DNA of 64,000 bases from Zychaea mexicana (Eukaryota > Mucoromycota > Mucoromycetes > Mucorales > Lichtheimiaceae), in assembly GCF_025766255.1 (NCBI RefSeq), contig NW_026516772.1:1-64000 (forward strand), in the 5' to 3' direction. How positions within the stretch are numbered: the first letter of the stretch is position 1; every line of letters begins with the position of its first letter. This document shows, one piece after another, positions 11,981 to 22,260 of the stretch. A program made the position numbers and the translations under genes. The notes below the pieces were generated by a model that was not told the origin of the DNA, made no database searches, and saw nothing but the letters and a program-made list of their open reading frames with translations.

Positions 11981-12425
11981 ACTTTAGGCATTTTAAGAGT
12001 TTTTGAAATCAGATGAAAAAAGTGATAGAAGTAAAATACTATAAAATTGTAACTGAATATCTGAAGGTCTTAGTCAAACTAACCTTTACCTTCACTGTGA
12101 TAATTGGCCTGACTTTTTTATTGTATGACCTTCAGATTTGAAGCTTCAGTGTTCAATAGCCTTTGACCAGGCTTGTAATATATAGTAGGTGTCGTGGCTG
12201 ACTTACAGCAGTTTCGATTAGAAACCAGCGTCATCAAGAAAAGTACTAGTCAGGTTGCTGAGTGGGTCTATCATTTATCTGGTTTTTCTTTTCATCGTCA
12301 CAGACCCTAGTTATGTAATAGCTGTAGAAAACAAGTGAAGGATAGATCATTCATTCTTTTGAATTAAACAGCAATCTCGAAGACTTTTTCTAGTCCCTTT
12401 CTATAGTTGAACACTACAGTAGGAA
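11981..12425. other. Intergenic DNA before the nested element
   Basis: No gene. CTGAAGGTC at 12061 is repeated inverted at 12127-12135. Confidence 0.35.
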
Positions 12426-12433
12426 ACTATAAT
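12426..12433. repeat. Target-site duplication, left copy (ACTATAAT)
   Basis: Eight bases identical to 17911-17918 and directly abutting the outer element ends. Eight-base duplications are typical of hAT insertions. Confidence 0.85.
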
Positions 12434-13322
12434 TAGAGATTCGCACAGTTCGGTTCGGTTCCTCTCAAGAACCGAACCGACTAGAACTGACGAGAACCGT
12501 AGAACCGAATCGAAGAACCGAACCCATCATGTATATAAAAAAGGCAAGATTTGGTATCTTTAAATGAAAGCTGATGTGTGTGTTCAAATGTCGCGGTATA
12601 CTTGAATACTGCAGTAAAAAAGAATAGTTTATTATTGTACATTGAACAGCGATCTCAAAATGAATAAGAGAAACAGAATGTAAACATTCTTATACGATGT
12701 GGGTCATTGCATGGTTAAAAGATTAAAGCACAGTTTTTACGAAAAAAAGTGGAGCTTATAGTACTTACTTAGAGCGACTTAGTATTACTAGTACAATATG
12801 TTATCGTAACATTAGAGGAATTGAACCACAACTGGCAGTACATACAGCTGCTGTGTCTCTACGTGTGTATAGTGTATAGTGTCTCATAAAAGGCAAAGGG
12901 TGAATGGGTAAGATAATTCTGTTATGAGCCCCAGAATGCACAATCTCAAACGGAATGCACAAACTTGATAAAACTGATCGAGAAGCCATAATAAATCTAG
13001 TAAAGTAGTACGTTATGGAGAAAAATGCATTGTAGGTAGCAAAGTAGAGGAACAAGTAATGATGTGTGTCATGGGGACCGGCCATGGTTACGATGATTTT
13101 AATGCGATCTAGTAACCCTAGATGACTTATTAGCTAAGATATATCAGGATAGCCAAATTAATTTTTATTGAATAATTCATGTATGAATGTCTTGGCATGC
13201 ATATATTTAAAAATTTTGAATAAATAAAAATTGAATTATTTTTATTATATAAAAATAATACCGCATAATATAAAGCAAAACATATTTGTTATATTTTTTA
13301 TTTTATTACTTCAACAATCGAA

Positions 13323-15433
13323 ATGAACCAACTCAACCTTCTTGCCTTCTTAGCCATTATGGCTGAATTTGTTCCTATTTTAGGAATTACATTGACGCTC
13401 TTGATTGAAAGAGCAAAACACCTTGCTGAGAACCATCAGCATATTGATTATGAACCTCTTGTCACACAACTGAGGTCAGAACTGGAAAAAGACCTTACAC
13501 AGGCTAAAGTAGATAAAGAAACTAAAGATAATGCACGCAATAAAATCATTGGAAGAATTCGAGCATATGTGAGATTCCTCAAATCCTCAAATCCTCAATT
13601 TTCCGATGCAATGTTAGAAAATAACACCTCTGGTGCAGATTCCTCGCAGGGCGGCAAAGAATTCCGATTCCAAAATACTAAAGGGCTGTTCACATATATT
13701 TGTAAGGACTTCCATTTAACAAAAGAACAAATCATGGAATGGTTTATAAAACATGAACGTATTGGTTATCGAATCGAAAAGGCAATTGTATGTGATGAAA
13801 TTGCACCAGAAACTGGTGAGAAACATGTTCATATATGGATACAAATGAATGAGCGGTTCGACACAAAAACAGCACGCAAATTCTTTACTATCGATGGTGT
13901 TACTCCAAATATAAAACCAGGTGGTAATCCACAAAAGTCTATTAGCTACTGTATGAAAGGAAAAGATTATATTTGTTATAATATGGATCCAAATTATGAA
14001 GTTAAGACCAGAAAAATGCACCAACAGTTACTTGGATATCAATTAATCACGAAGCAGCTTAATATGCGGAAGGCTACCGAAATATATCCAGAATTGCTAT
14101 GGAAATATGATACTGTTAAATCAAATTTAAATTCTTACTTTCATGATGCAGATATGGAAAATAACCCTGGAAATAAATTACATATGTGGTCTATGTTTGG
14201 TATTGAAACAATGTTTAGTGGTAAAAATAAGATACCACAATACTGGATCGTAGGTCCATCAAATGTTGGAAAAACATATAATATTGATATGTTAGAACAA
14301 GGTGGACATAGGGCATATCTAATGAGTAAAGAAAATGATTGGTCAGATTATAAAGATGATGATTATGACTTTATATATAATGAAGAAACTGGTTCTGATT
14401 TCAAATTAACATTTTTAAATCAAATGTTAGAAGGAACACGGTTAAAACTTAATGGCAAATTCACAAAGTTAATAACTAAAAAGAAAAATATGCCAATAAT
14501 ACTGAATAGTAACTATATGCCGCACATGTTATACAAAAATAAATCAATATATGAGTTAGAACCAACGCTCAATCGTTTATATATTATCTATGTTGATAAG
14601 AACCGTAAAGGTCATATAATATGGAATCCATACACAATGAAGGTGAAGGATTATGAAAATAAGTTCATGTATTATGAAAACATGGATATGTATGAAGACT
14701 TATACAAAGATGAATTCGAAAACGAATACCAAGATCAGCATACATTTATCCGTTATGCACATAACAGTGGTCAGGATGGTATTAAAAAATATACACCGAT
14801 GGATAAAACAGTAGAGGAACTGCAAGAATTAGCTGATACAGAAGAATATATAAAGGAACAAGAAAAGAAACATAATAGTAATAATAAACAGAACAATAAA
14901 CAACATAAAACACCTCAACAAAATAATAGAGGATGGTCAACTGTAAAGGCACCCCTACCAGAAGATTGTAGACATTGGGAGGATGTATTAAATGATATAA
15001 AATGTGATGAAGTTATAACTGATAACATCGATTGGGAAAACCCACCACAAGACACAGAGAAACATAAATATATAGATGTCAGTACATCTGAATCAGAGCA
15101 AAGCAGTGACTGTAATATACCTAATACTATACCAAAACGTAAAAGAAAAAAAGACAAAATAAAAATAAACGGAGAAACAAGAAAGTAGTAGAAGAAATAA
15201 AACCAAAAGAATATTTTAAAAAGCATAAGGATATAAAACAGGCTATAATAGAAGATATAGATATAACAAAAGAAACTGACGTCAAAAACAAATCAACAGG
15301 TACTAATATAAGTACAAGTATAACTAATGAATGCATAAAACATAAATATAATTGGGCAAGTAAACGAAAGGTTGATGCGGTCAGTTTCAATATGAGGTTT
15401 TTTAATAAGCAAATAAATAAGAAATTAACTTAG
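13323..15433 (+). CDS. CRESS-like Rep: HUH endonuclease + SF3 helicase, with possible -1 frame extension
   Basis: The zero frame runs 13323-15188 (621 aa). The HUH domain has motif I LFTYIC (residues ~122-127), a GRS-like block ARKFFTI..PNI (~184-197), motif II HVHIWIQ (~168-174, the two metal-binding His) and motif III YCMK (~209-212, catalytic Tyr and Lys). The SF3 helicase has Walker A GPSNVGKT (~311-318), a Walker B-like DFIYNEE (~349-355) and motif C IILNSN (~392-397). Such proteins nick and unwind DNA for rolling-circle replication; the GRS block points to the geminivirus/genomovirus side of CRESS Reps. Unusual are an extra ~110-residue N-terminus (hydrophobic then helical) and a long charged C-terminal tail with PKRKRKK, a likely nuclear signal. 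After the stop at 15187, the -1 frame stays open to 15433, ending INKKLT. The switch would fit the A7 run at 15146-15152. Confidence 0.85.
15146..15152 (+). promoter_or_regulatory. Candidate -1 frameshift slippery heptamer A_AAA_AAA
   Basis: The zero-frame codons here are AGA AAA AAA, giving the canonical X_XXY_YYZ arrangement. A -1 slip would enter a frame that bypasses the stop at 15187 and adds about 90 residues. An alternative is an ordinary homopolymer indel in a decaying or mis-sequenced gene. Confidence 0.4.
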
Positions 15434-16276
15434 AGCTGAATACCATGTGTGGCCATATATTCATGTAGCATTTCCCGGGAATTAAACTTATCAACTGTTA
15501 ACCAACTATTATCCTTTACACTATATCCAACCCACTTAACCTCAAATATGTACTTATTATCAGTATACACATGTCCTACAATCTTCTCAATTTCATATGA
15601 ATTACCATGTTCTATATTTCTCTGTTCTCTTTGATTTTTTCTCTTGCGTTTAGATGTATTATTTTCAGTTTCTTCCTCACTATCTATAGCCATATCTATT
15701 GATTGATTAATATTAAGCTGTAGAAATTTCTGCTGCATGTCAACCATTTCGTTATATTCAGTATTTACTTTTTGCTCATTTGAAAATACCAAGTCAAGTT
15801 TGTTTTTCTTACTTGGGAATTCAAAGTCTTTTCCATACCATAATTTATGATGTGGTTGTACCTCTATATTATACTTATTTACAAATCGCCATATATTAGT
15901 AAGAATACAAGCAACACGAAACTGAATATTATAATATCTTATATCAGATATTTGCAATGCTGCACGATTATTATTGAATCGTTCAAATTTAGAGCCTAAC
16001 ATAGAAAACTGTACTTCTATTGCTGAACGAAATGATCCAAACTTGTTATTAAAGTATGTCTCATTGATTGTTAACTTTTGTCCTGGTTCTTTTCTTATGG
16101 GATGTAAAAAATTACGATCATAAAAACTATATCCAGCATCGGTCGCATTATCTTTGAACTTTTGTATAAATAAATTATATCCACCATCCATCCCTAAACA
16201 ATCTGCCTCACTTATTTTTTTATATAATTTCATATTAATAAACATAGTACCATCATTTCCGATAGCACATTTTTCA

Positions 16277-16750
16277 GATAGATGAATAAATTATAACAAT
16301 AAAATGTATTATTGATTTATATATAATAAATAAAGTACAATTTGATATTTAATATAAATATTTTGTTAGTTTATATTTATAAATTTAAGATATTAAAAAA
16401 ATAATTTAAAAATATATAAAATTTAAAATTATTTATCATTATTTATTTATTAAAAAGAATATTAATAATTTTTACCATTGTAAAAAAAAGAAACTAAAAC
16501 ATATTATTCATAATAAATAAAAATTTGTAAAATAAAACATAAATAATTTTAATAATTGAAAGTAGCGGAATGGTAGTGAGCACCTCCCTCCTTTACATGA
16601 GGAACTTGTGACGAAATGTAACTTGACAATGAGATTTAGAGGTAATGGGTTGGTGAGGGTGTCCAAGCCCATTACGTGTTTTCAATAATAAAAACTTTCC
16701 TTAAATTATATATAATTAATAGTTTAAAATTAATGATTATTCATCATACT
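16277..16750. mobile_element. MITE-like insert inside the DDE gene
   Basis: The ends form imperfect inverted repeats: CAGATAGATGAATAAATTATAA from 16275 against CAGTATGATGAATAATCATTAA read inward from 16751. The insert is very AT-rich except for a core at about 16560-16680. It interrupts the transposase between two codons' worth of sequence that rejoin in frame. Its CAG start and following ACAATAAAA resemble the right end of the surrounding inner element, so it may be a non-autonomous relative. Target duplication not resolved. Confidence 0.6.
16642..16675. repeat. Stem-loop in the core of the MITE-like insert
   Basis: GTAATGGGTTGG pairs with CCAAGCCCATTAC (one bulged C) around the loop TGAGGGTGT. 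It is the strongest structure in an otherwise AT-rich 474 bp. Origin-like or RNA-like; no nonanucleotide of known CRESS origins is present. Confidence 0.6.
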
Positions 16751-17910
16751 GAAACATGTGTAATTATTTCATTCATATCCTGTATAACTTGTGTACGTAC
16801 AGCTGGCCCTTTTAATTTATATGAATATAATTGTGAATGTGACTCATTTGGTTTATAATACTTTATTTTACTATCATGCCCATCAATAAATAGTGTAACA
16901 TTCTTAAAACCATCTGGATTGTTTATTATTGCTGATAGAATGCGAATACGTGGCGATGAGAACATACTATCTAGATCTTGTTTTACCTTTTTATTCAATT
17001 CATTATAGTTAGTAATCCAGAACCGCTTATATAAATCATAAAACGTTGCATATGGCATAACAGTATGCATATCCTTTCCCGATACACCTGATACCATATG
17101 ATATAATAATGCAAGTCCTTTTTCAATCTCACGATATGGCCCTGGATATTCAATATTTCCATATAAAACTGTAAGAAAATAAAATACAGGTATAAATCCA
17201 AATCTATTAAGTAATACATCCTTTATATCATTTATTGTATTATTCTTCATATCTTTAATAGCTGTTCTATGATTAAATCTATGTTGCATTTCAGGCCAAG
17301 ATTTATCAAGAAAAGTCCATTTATTATCAATTAAATTTTTAATTTCAATATCAAGTTGTTCAATGTGTTGTGTTGTGTTCATTTTTATTTGTTGTTATGT
17401 ACTTTTAACGATTGCTCTTTTTTTTCTCGTGGGGGGCTACCAATATAAATAAAAAAAATTCAATTTTTATTATTTTTATTGTAAATAAATAAATAATTCG
17501 GCCACTGATGGTTATACTGATCATAGCAATTTTATTATCTATATTACAGCTAGTAGATTATAATTGGTTAGACAACTAATAGCAGGACGCCCATGGGCGG
17601 AGAAAGCAAGCTGCTGTCTGAAGAAGTGTTTTTTTATTTTTTTCTCTTCTCTTCTTTACTATTTTTTACTCCCTTCTGCTTTTGCAGGTTTTGTTAAGTT
17701 TTTCAATAAAGTATGGCCTGCAAATACACTACTTCGTGGTCTTTTCAGAATAACATTGTTCGTAACTTCCATTATAGCCTACTTAATACTAATTACCAAA
17801 ATCGCTGATTGCAATCTTCTGCCTCTCGGTTCTTCGGTTCTATGTATACAGAACCGGTTCGGTTTCGGTTCGGTTCGGTTCCGGTTCTACAGTTCTGATA
17901 CAGATCCCTA

Positions 17911-17918
17911 ACTATAAT
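17911..17918. repeat. Target-site duplication, right copy (ACTATAAT)
   Basis: Matches 12426-12433 exactly and follows the terminal CCCTA of the outer element. Confidence 0.85.
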
Positions 17919-18133
17919 ATTTGAAATATAATAAAAGTAGTATTGAATTCTACTATTTATTAAATAAATAATTATTTTTAAGTATAAAAAAAATATATAC
18001 AGCACTATGAGAAGCAAATTATTATGCTATGTGAAGAGTCGATAAGATGATGAGGAAAAGTATGAATTATATTATTTTTTAAAGAATAAAATTCGTTGTG
18101 TATAACTTTTGTTTTAACTACGACATTCAACAA

Positions 18134-18205
18134 GGAGTTGTAACTCAGTGGTAGAGTGGAGGATTGCAGATCCTCTGGTCACGTGTTCGAACCACGTCAG
18201 CTCCT
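18134..18205 (+). tRNA. tRNA-Cys (GCA)
   Basis: 72 bases fold as a standard cloverleaf: acceptor GGAGTTG/CAGCTCC (one G-T pair), D arm ACTC-AGTGGTA-GAGT, anticodon stem GAGGA/TCCTC with loop TTGCAGA (anticodon GCA), variable TGGTC, and T arm ACGTG-TTCGAAC-CACGT. No intron and no encoded CCA. Internal A box (TAACTCAGTGG) and B box (GTTCGAACC) are present. T runs at 18243-18256 can terminate Pol III. Confidence 0.96.
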
Positions 18206-18256
18206 GAACAAAAATTGATCTTCTCAAACTGAGAAAATCATTGTTTTAGTTTTTTT

Positions 18257-18700
18257 CTGTCAAGTCGCTTTTTGGCGGTGGATCCGTAGCCAATGGGAAA
18301 GGAGAAGAACAGGAGATGATACGAGGATAGAGGGTGTCGTAGCCAGAAATGGCTGGTAATTCCTTTTACCTTTTTGGTTCTCTTGCCCCGTTTGGTGGAA
18401 CACTTCTTTAGTCACACAATCCGCAGCTATGACTTCTTCCTCTTATCGCGCAGTCGACCATTACATCATTACTCAGCAAACACTGCTGCGCAGCTACTCT
18501 TTGTCATCGTTATTAACACAATTGTATATTATATTATTATCCATCATTACCGCAGTAGCTTAGACAAAACATCTGAATATCCCTCCTCATCGCAAACAAT
18601 AAACAGTATCAATCATCTTCTCTTTATTCTTTTGTTTCCCTTTTGTTCCTCTCTCTTCTCATTGGCTACGGATTGATCCGCCAAAAAGTGACACGACAAG
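18257..18700. mobile_element. MITE with ~40-bp terminal inverted repeats
   Basis: The left end CTGTCAAGTCGCTTTTTGGCGG...ATCCGTAGCCAATGGGAAAGG matches the right end read inward, TTGTCGTGTCACTTTTTGGCGG...ATCCGTAGCCAATGAGAAGAG. No transposase frame lies inside. The shared TTTTTGGCGG and ATCCGTAGCCAAT blocks are unmistakable. No clear target duplication was found. It lies ~50 bases downstream of the tRNA-Cys gene. Confidence 0.8.
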
Positions 18701-21260
18701 GGTTGTTAAAAGATAGTCTTTATTGCTTGTAGTGGAGTGGAATACATTTATATCCTTTTTCTCTGATAAAACACGTCGGCGATTGTCATATCATACAACA
18801 TTATAATACGACACAATTACATTGCTGCCGAATCCCGCCTGGCTATCTTCTACGTTACTAGTGCGCTCATTTGTATGCTGTCAACGTATAGTAGCGCGGC
18901 GGCATTCTGTTGGTAGTAAAATTATTTGTTGCCTGGCAAAAGTAACGGAATAACTAAAGGCTGGTCATTTTACTACGACATTTTGAACACTGTGTCACAG
19001 TGTCGAATCCTTTGGGGGAAATACTGTACCCAGGGATAAGAGTAAAGGGATAGAAAAGAGCATGTAGGTAGTTGATTGATGTCGTTTTATTGTGATCGTT
19101 GATCCAACGTGCTTATACTAGAATGATATCTATCTGTATAAAAGCCTTATTAGATACACTACTACTTGATAATCCTTAACTCTCTCGTGGGAAAGTCTTT
19201 TTACAATGGATTCAGACGGATGGAAAGGTAATTGATGCTGTGGTTATTTATGGAGAGGTGATCTTCTATAGGCTTCCCTTCCTTACTCGGTGCTGTTATG
19301 TAGCATTGTGCTAAGCCAGCATGCATGTAATAGACATTTCTGTGCTCTTTGTTGCCTAGATTACCAGCGATCCTACTGCTCCTTCCAGCATACACCTTTT
19401 GGTCGTTACCACAACAACAAGCCATAGCTGGGGCCAACCCAGGATGCTTCCTGTCATTAAGCATCGGCAAACATACTAAATTGTTTCATGCACCAGACAT
19501 AGCAGATACATAGCACATACTGTTTAGGGGAGGGCGGCGTTTGGCATCCGAACTTTGAACGAATTTGCTTCGCCGCTATTGCCTGCATACACTGGAATGC
19601 TTTTCTCGGCTTCAATAGTTCGAAACTGCCGAACAATCACCGAGCGATATTAAAGGTGTCAGTCTTATCATGATCCGCGCAGTAGTTACCAAGATCTATA
19701 CTCTATAACAACAACTCACTGCTTCTGGAGCTTTCCCTCTTGCCTATCACAAAAGATACTCAAGAAGAGGAGTGGTGTTCATAGCACGAATTTACTTCTA
19801 GCGCTAACACAAGCAGGTCATCAATAATTCACCGGTTACTATTTCAGTGAAATTAATATTTCTAGATACGTATCGTTTCCTTGGCGAGACGAACAACTCA
19901 CAGGTATTATAGGAGAGCTTAGAAAAAAGGAACATACTTTTAAATAATCATCAATTCGTAATCGTAGTTTGCAAGACGGCAATTTTGTCTATACCCAGCT
20001 TTGAATTTTTGTACTTATGCTACGACATGGATAGCAGGATCAACAAATCAAACTTACTGGAGCCGTTTGGTGCTTACCTGTGTTCTCTCCACCATTCATT
20101 ATTATCCAATATGCATCAACCAATCACCCCCTTCTTTTTTACAAGAATGTTGTAAGTGTCATCATCCCCTGCTATATATAGCCAGAAATACGTCTTTCAG
20201 GTGGCATACCACGTCGATGAGTATATAGTGGCTTACTACCTATGAGAATAATGCTTTGTAAGGGATGTAGTGCTTTTGACCGTAATACCCGGACGAGGAA
20301 TCATTCTCTGATGACCAGAATCTCTAACAGCCGTAGCACTTGCTACACTTGCTATAAAAAGATGTTGTGATATGCTGCAGTTTGGGTTAACTACACAGCG
20401 TATAGAACATTGTGTGAGTGCAAAACATCGCAGTGGTAATGTTTATATTGAGCATCAGTGATGATGATTCCTTTTGGGTTAGTTTTTATTGCTCTCCAAG
20501 TCACATTGCTTCGTTAGACACTAACCTTTTGCCAAGAGAGAACATCTGTAAGATGTAATAATGTCTCGACTCAAAACAGCAGCAGCGTAAAAGCTTTTTG
20601 CTTACCAACACAATTTCTAGTTGTATCATGATTTCCGATCTCTGTTATGGAGTAAAAAAGATTTTTGAGCTGTACAGTGTAACATTTGAACCTATTAGGC
20701 TTAAATAAAAAGTACTCACCATTTATCCGTTTCATATCACCAAGTAGCGCATGTATAGATCGTGAGTATTGGTCTTGGTGATATTGATGGTGTTGTTGAC
20801 ATGGATTCTTATTGAGTTTAATCTCAAGGAAAGGAGTATCCGCCTGTTAATCTTCTTCCCTCCTGTCTGTATAACTTCATAAAGGGGTTGTGTGGCTAAA
20901 GCTACATATACATTTCTTTTAGTCTCCTTGTTTCTGTAGTATATCAAAGGGATTAAAGAATTAGAAAAGCGTTGACACGATTTATTAACAATACTGATTG
21001 TCGTAGTGATTTGTCGCCACGTGACTCTCGTGAAGTATTTAATGGAGCGACAATCTCATTAAATTATCAGCGGTGGGAAACTCTGAGAGAGAGAGAGAGA
21101 TATCTCTTTCGTTGGCGACGTTCACACATAGCGCACCCTGCATATCACTCTTTACTTGCTCCTTCCCCCCCCCAACTCTAAATATCACGAACAAGGAGAT
21201 AGTAGAAACTAAAGCGGCATAGATCTTATTTTAAACATATAATACATACAAGAGAATACC
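18701..21260. other. Long stretch without a supported gene
   Basis: Minus-strand frames at 19470-19201 and 20947-20732 look protein-like in composition but carry no recognised domain or gene structure. The last ~250 bases, with an AG-rich (GA)n stretch near 21084-21100 and a pyrimidine-rich block at 21155-21178, are probably the promoter and 5' UTR of the cytochrome b561 gene. Confidence 0.4.
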
Positions 21261-22260
21261 ATGGCGGCTATAACAGCTTACAATAGTGAGCAAGACCAAG
21301 AGACGACTCCTCTTCTTCTAAGCAATCGTCACCCTACCGATAGTACCACCACACCAAAAGAAATGAAGAGCCGTAGCGATGCAATCTTTGGAGCTGCCAC
21401 ACATGTAGGATTAGCTCTTTTTGTTGGACTGATCATTTCTGTCCTGGTGCGCATTCCGTTCAATGTGTTTACATACCATCCCATTTTCATAATGTTGTTC
21501 ATTGTGTTTACAACCGAAGGTATTGTTCTTGCTACTTTATTGTTGAACTTTCTCTTTTGAATAATGATACAAGTTGAGAGGTGGTTGTGATTTTAATTGC
21601 TTATCAGCAAATTCTTCCAAACTCACGCACTGTTGCTGATTTGTTTTTTAAAAAAGGTGTAAATCTTTTGCAAACGACCAGCACGGCAAAGGAAAAAGCA
21701 AAAGGACTGAAAAAGCACGCCTTTATGCAAGCCTCAGCATACATTTTCGCCATTGTTGGCTTCAGTTTCATAGTGTATAACAAAGCGATGATGCATAAGG
21801 AACACTTTACATCGTACGTGCTATCATACATCTTATATCAGTGTAAATGCACATGTTTAGAATGGAATAATTTAACGGAATGACGTGTTATAGAAACCAC
21901 GGCAAATTCGGTCTGACGGTCTTCTGCTACCTGTTTTTCCAATTATTGTTTGGCTTGACGATCGCTTACATTCCTAGGCTGTATGGCAATGTTACCAAGG
22001 CAAAGCAACTATGGAAATTCCACCGTATGACCGGATATATCTTGCTCGTACTCATCTGGATCACTGCCCAACTGGGTGTCCGAGCGGATTACATGTACAA
22101 AAACCTATGGTCACCCAAGCTCATCATCGGCCATTATATTGCCTTGGCGCTTGTCGTGATTGGCATTGCCGGTCGCGTACGCCTTTCAAAATGGGGATTG
22201 TCATCATCAACATCACCACCAGCAGCACTACCTCAACAAGCTGAGGTGTCACGAAACTAG
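21261..22260 (+). CDS. Cytochrome b561-domain membrane protein
   Basis: Three exons, 21261-21519, 21657-21813 and 21894-22260, join in phase to give 260 aa. Introns are gtattg...aaag and gtacgt...atag. Six membrane spans fit the b561 core. His residues at expected heme-ligand or core positions include ATHVGLAL, TYHPIFIM, LKKHAFMQ, SNHGKFG, KFHRMTGY and IGHYIALA. The join TTEG/VNLLQTTS matches the family's TEG-x-LLQ-x-TS block, which fixes the first intron. These proteins are transmembrane ferrireductase or electron-transfer proteins of vacuole, Golgi or plasma membrane. The short cytosolic N-terminus carries an acidic cluster followed by PLLL, a possible sorting signal. Substrate cannot be told from sequence. 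Confidence 0.88.

Larger units (their letters stand above)
15430..17382 (-). pseudogene. DDE transposase with C-terminal chromodomain, split by a ~474-bp insert
   Basis: The N-terminal ORF is 17382-16744 (212 aa): helical N-terminus, then LFIDGHDSKI holding the first catalytic Asp and LYSYKLKGPAVRTQV. The C-terminal ORF is 16245-15430 (271 aa), with coding-like sequence extending upstream to about 16275: GMDGGYNLF (second Asp), NFLHPIRK, FGSFRSAIEVQF (catalytic Glu region), then a Lys/Arg-rich linker and a chromodomain (YEIEKIVGHVY, VKWVGY, NSWLTVDKF). The fold matches DDE_Tnp_4-like (IS5/Harbinger clan) transposases. Removing 16277-16750 restores an uninterrupted frame across THVS / EKCAIG. 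The insert lacks a usable AG acceptor, so it is not an ordinary intron. Catalytic residues are present and frames otherwise clean, implying recent disruption. Chromodomains can direct integration to heterochromatin. Confidence 0.75.
13145..17507. mobile_element. Inner AT-rich element encoding Rep (HUH+SF3) and DDE-chromodomain proteins
   Basis: Proposed ends: left CAGGATAGCCAAATTA at 13145 and right, read inward, CAGTGGCCGAATTA from 17507. A second inverted block lies inside: 13222-13249 against 17444-17471 (core ATAAAAATTGAATT). The interior is markedly more AT-rich than the surroundings. It holds two convergent genes whose stop codons overlap, plus short untranslated ends. Only an AT dinucleotide is repeated at the flanks, so termini and target duplication are not secure. 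Co-encoding a CRESS-type replication initiator with a DDE transposase carrying a chromodomain is unusual; I do not recognise a named family with this content. Confidence 0.6.
12434..17910. mobile_element. hAT-like outer element (5,477 bp) hosting a nested Rep/DDE element
   Basis: The left end begins TAGAGATTCG and the right end, read inward, TAGGGATCTG (7 of 10 match). Both ends carry subterminal GGTTC/GAACC repeats: 12449-12530 (GTTCGGTTCGG, AAGAACCGAACC) and 17830-17890 (GGTTCGGTTTCGGTTC). A perfect 8-bp duplication ACTATAAT flanks the whole. These are hallmarks of hAT-superfamily elements. No hAT transposase is seen; the arms (about 12434-13144 and 17508-17910) total ~1.1 kb, the size of a non-autonomous element. 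The AT-rich interior with the Rep and DDE genes is best explained as a second element inserted into it, though a single cargo-carrying element cannot be excluded. Confidence 0.78.

Noticed and set aside
16560..16675. tRNA or SINE head
   Set aside because: An A-box-like TAGCGGAATGG is present, but no B box and no cloverleaf can be drawn.
16277..16750. Spliceosomal intron in the DDE gene
   Set aside because: A GTATGA donor-like site exists, but there is no AG near the 3' border, and the nearest AG (about 16490) leaves in-frame stops. Inverted ends favour a mobile insert.
18993..19205. Solo LTR (TG...CA with TATAAAAG at about 19137)
   Set aside because: No flanking direct repeat, no primer-binding site, and no second copy in the window.
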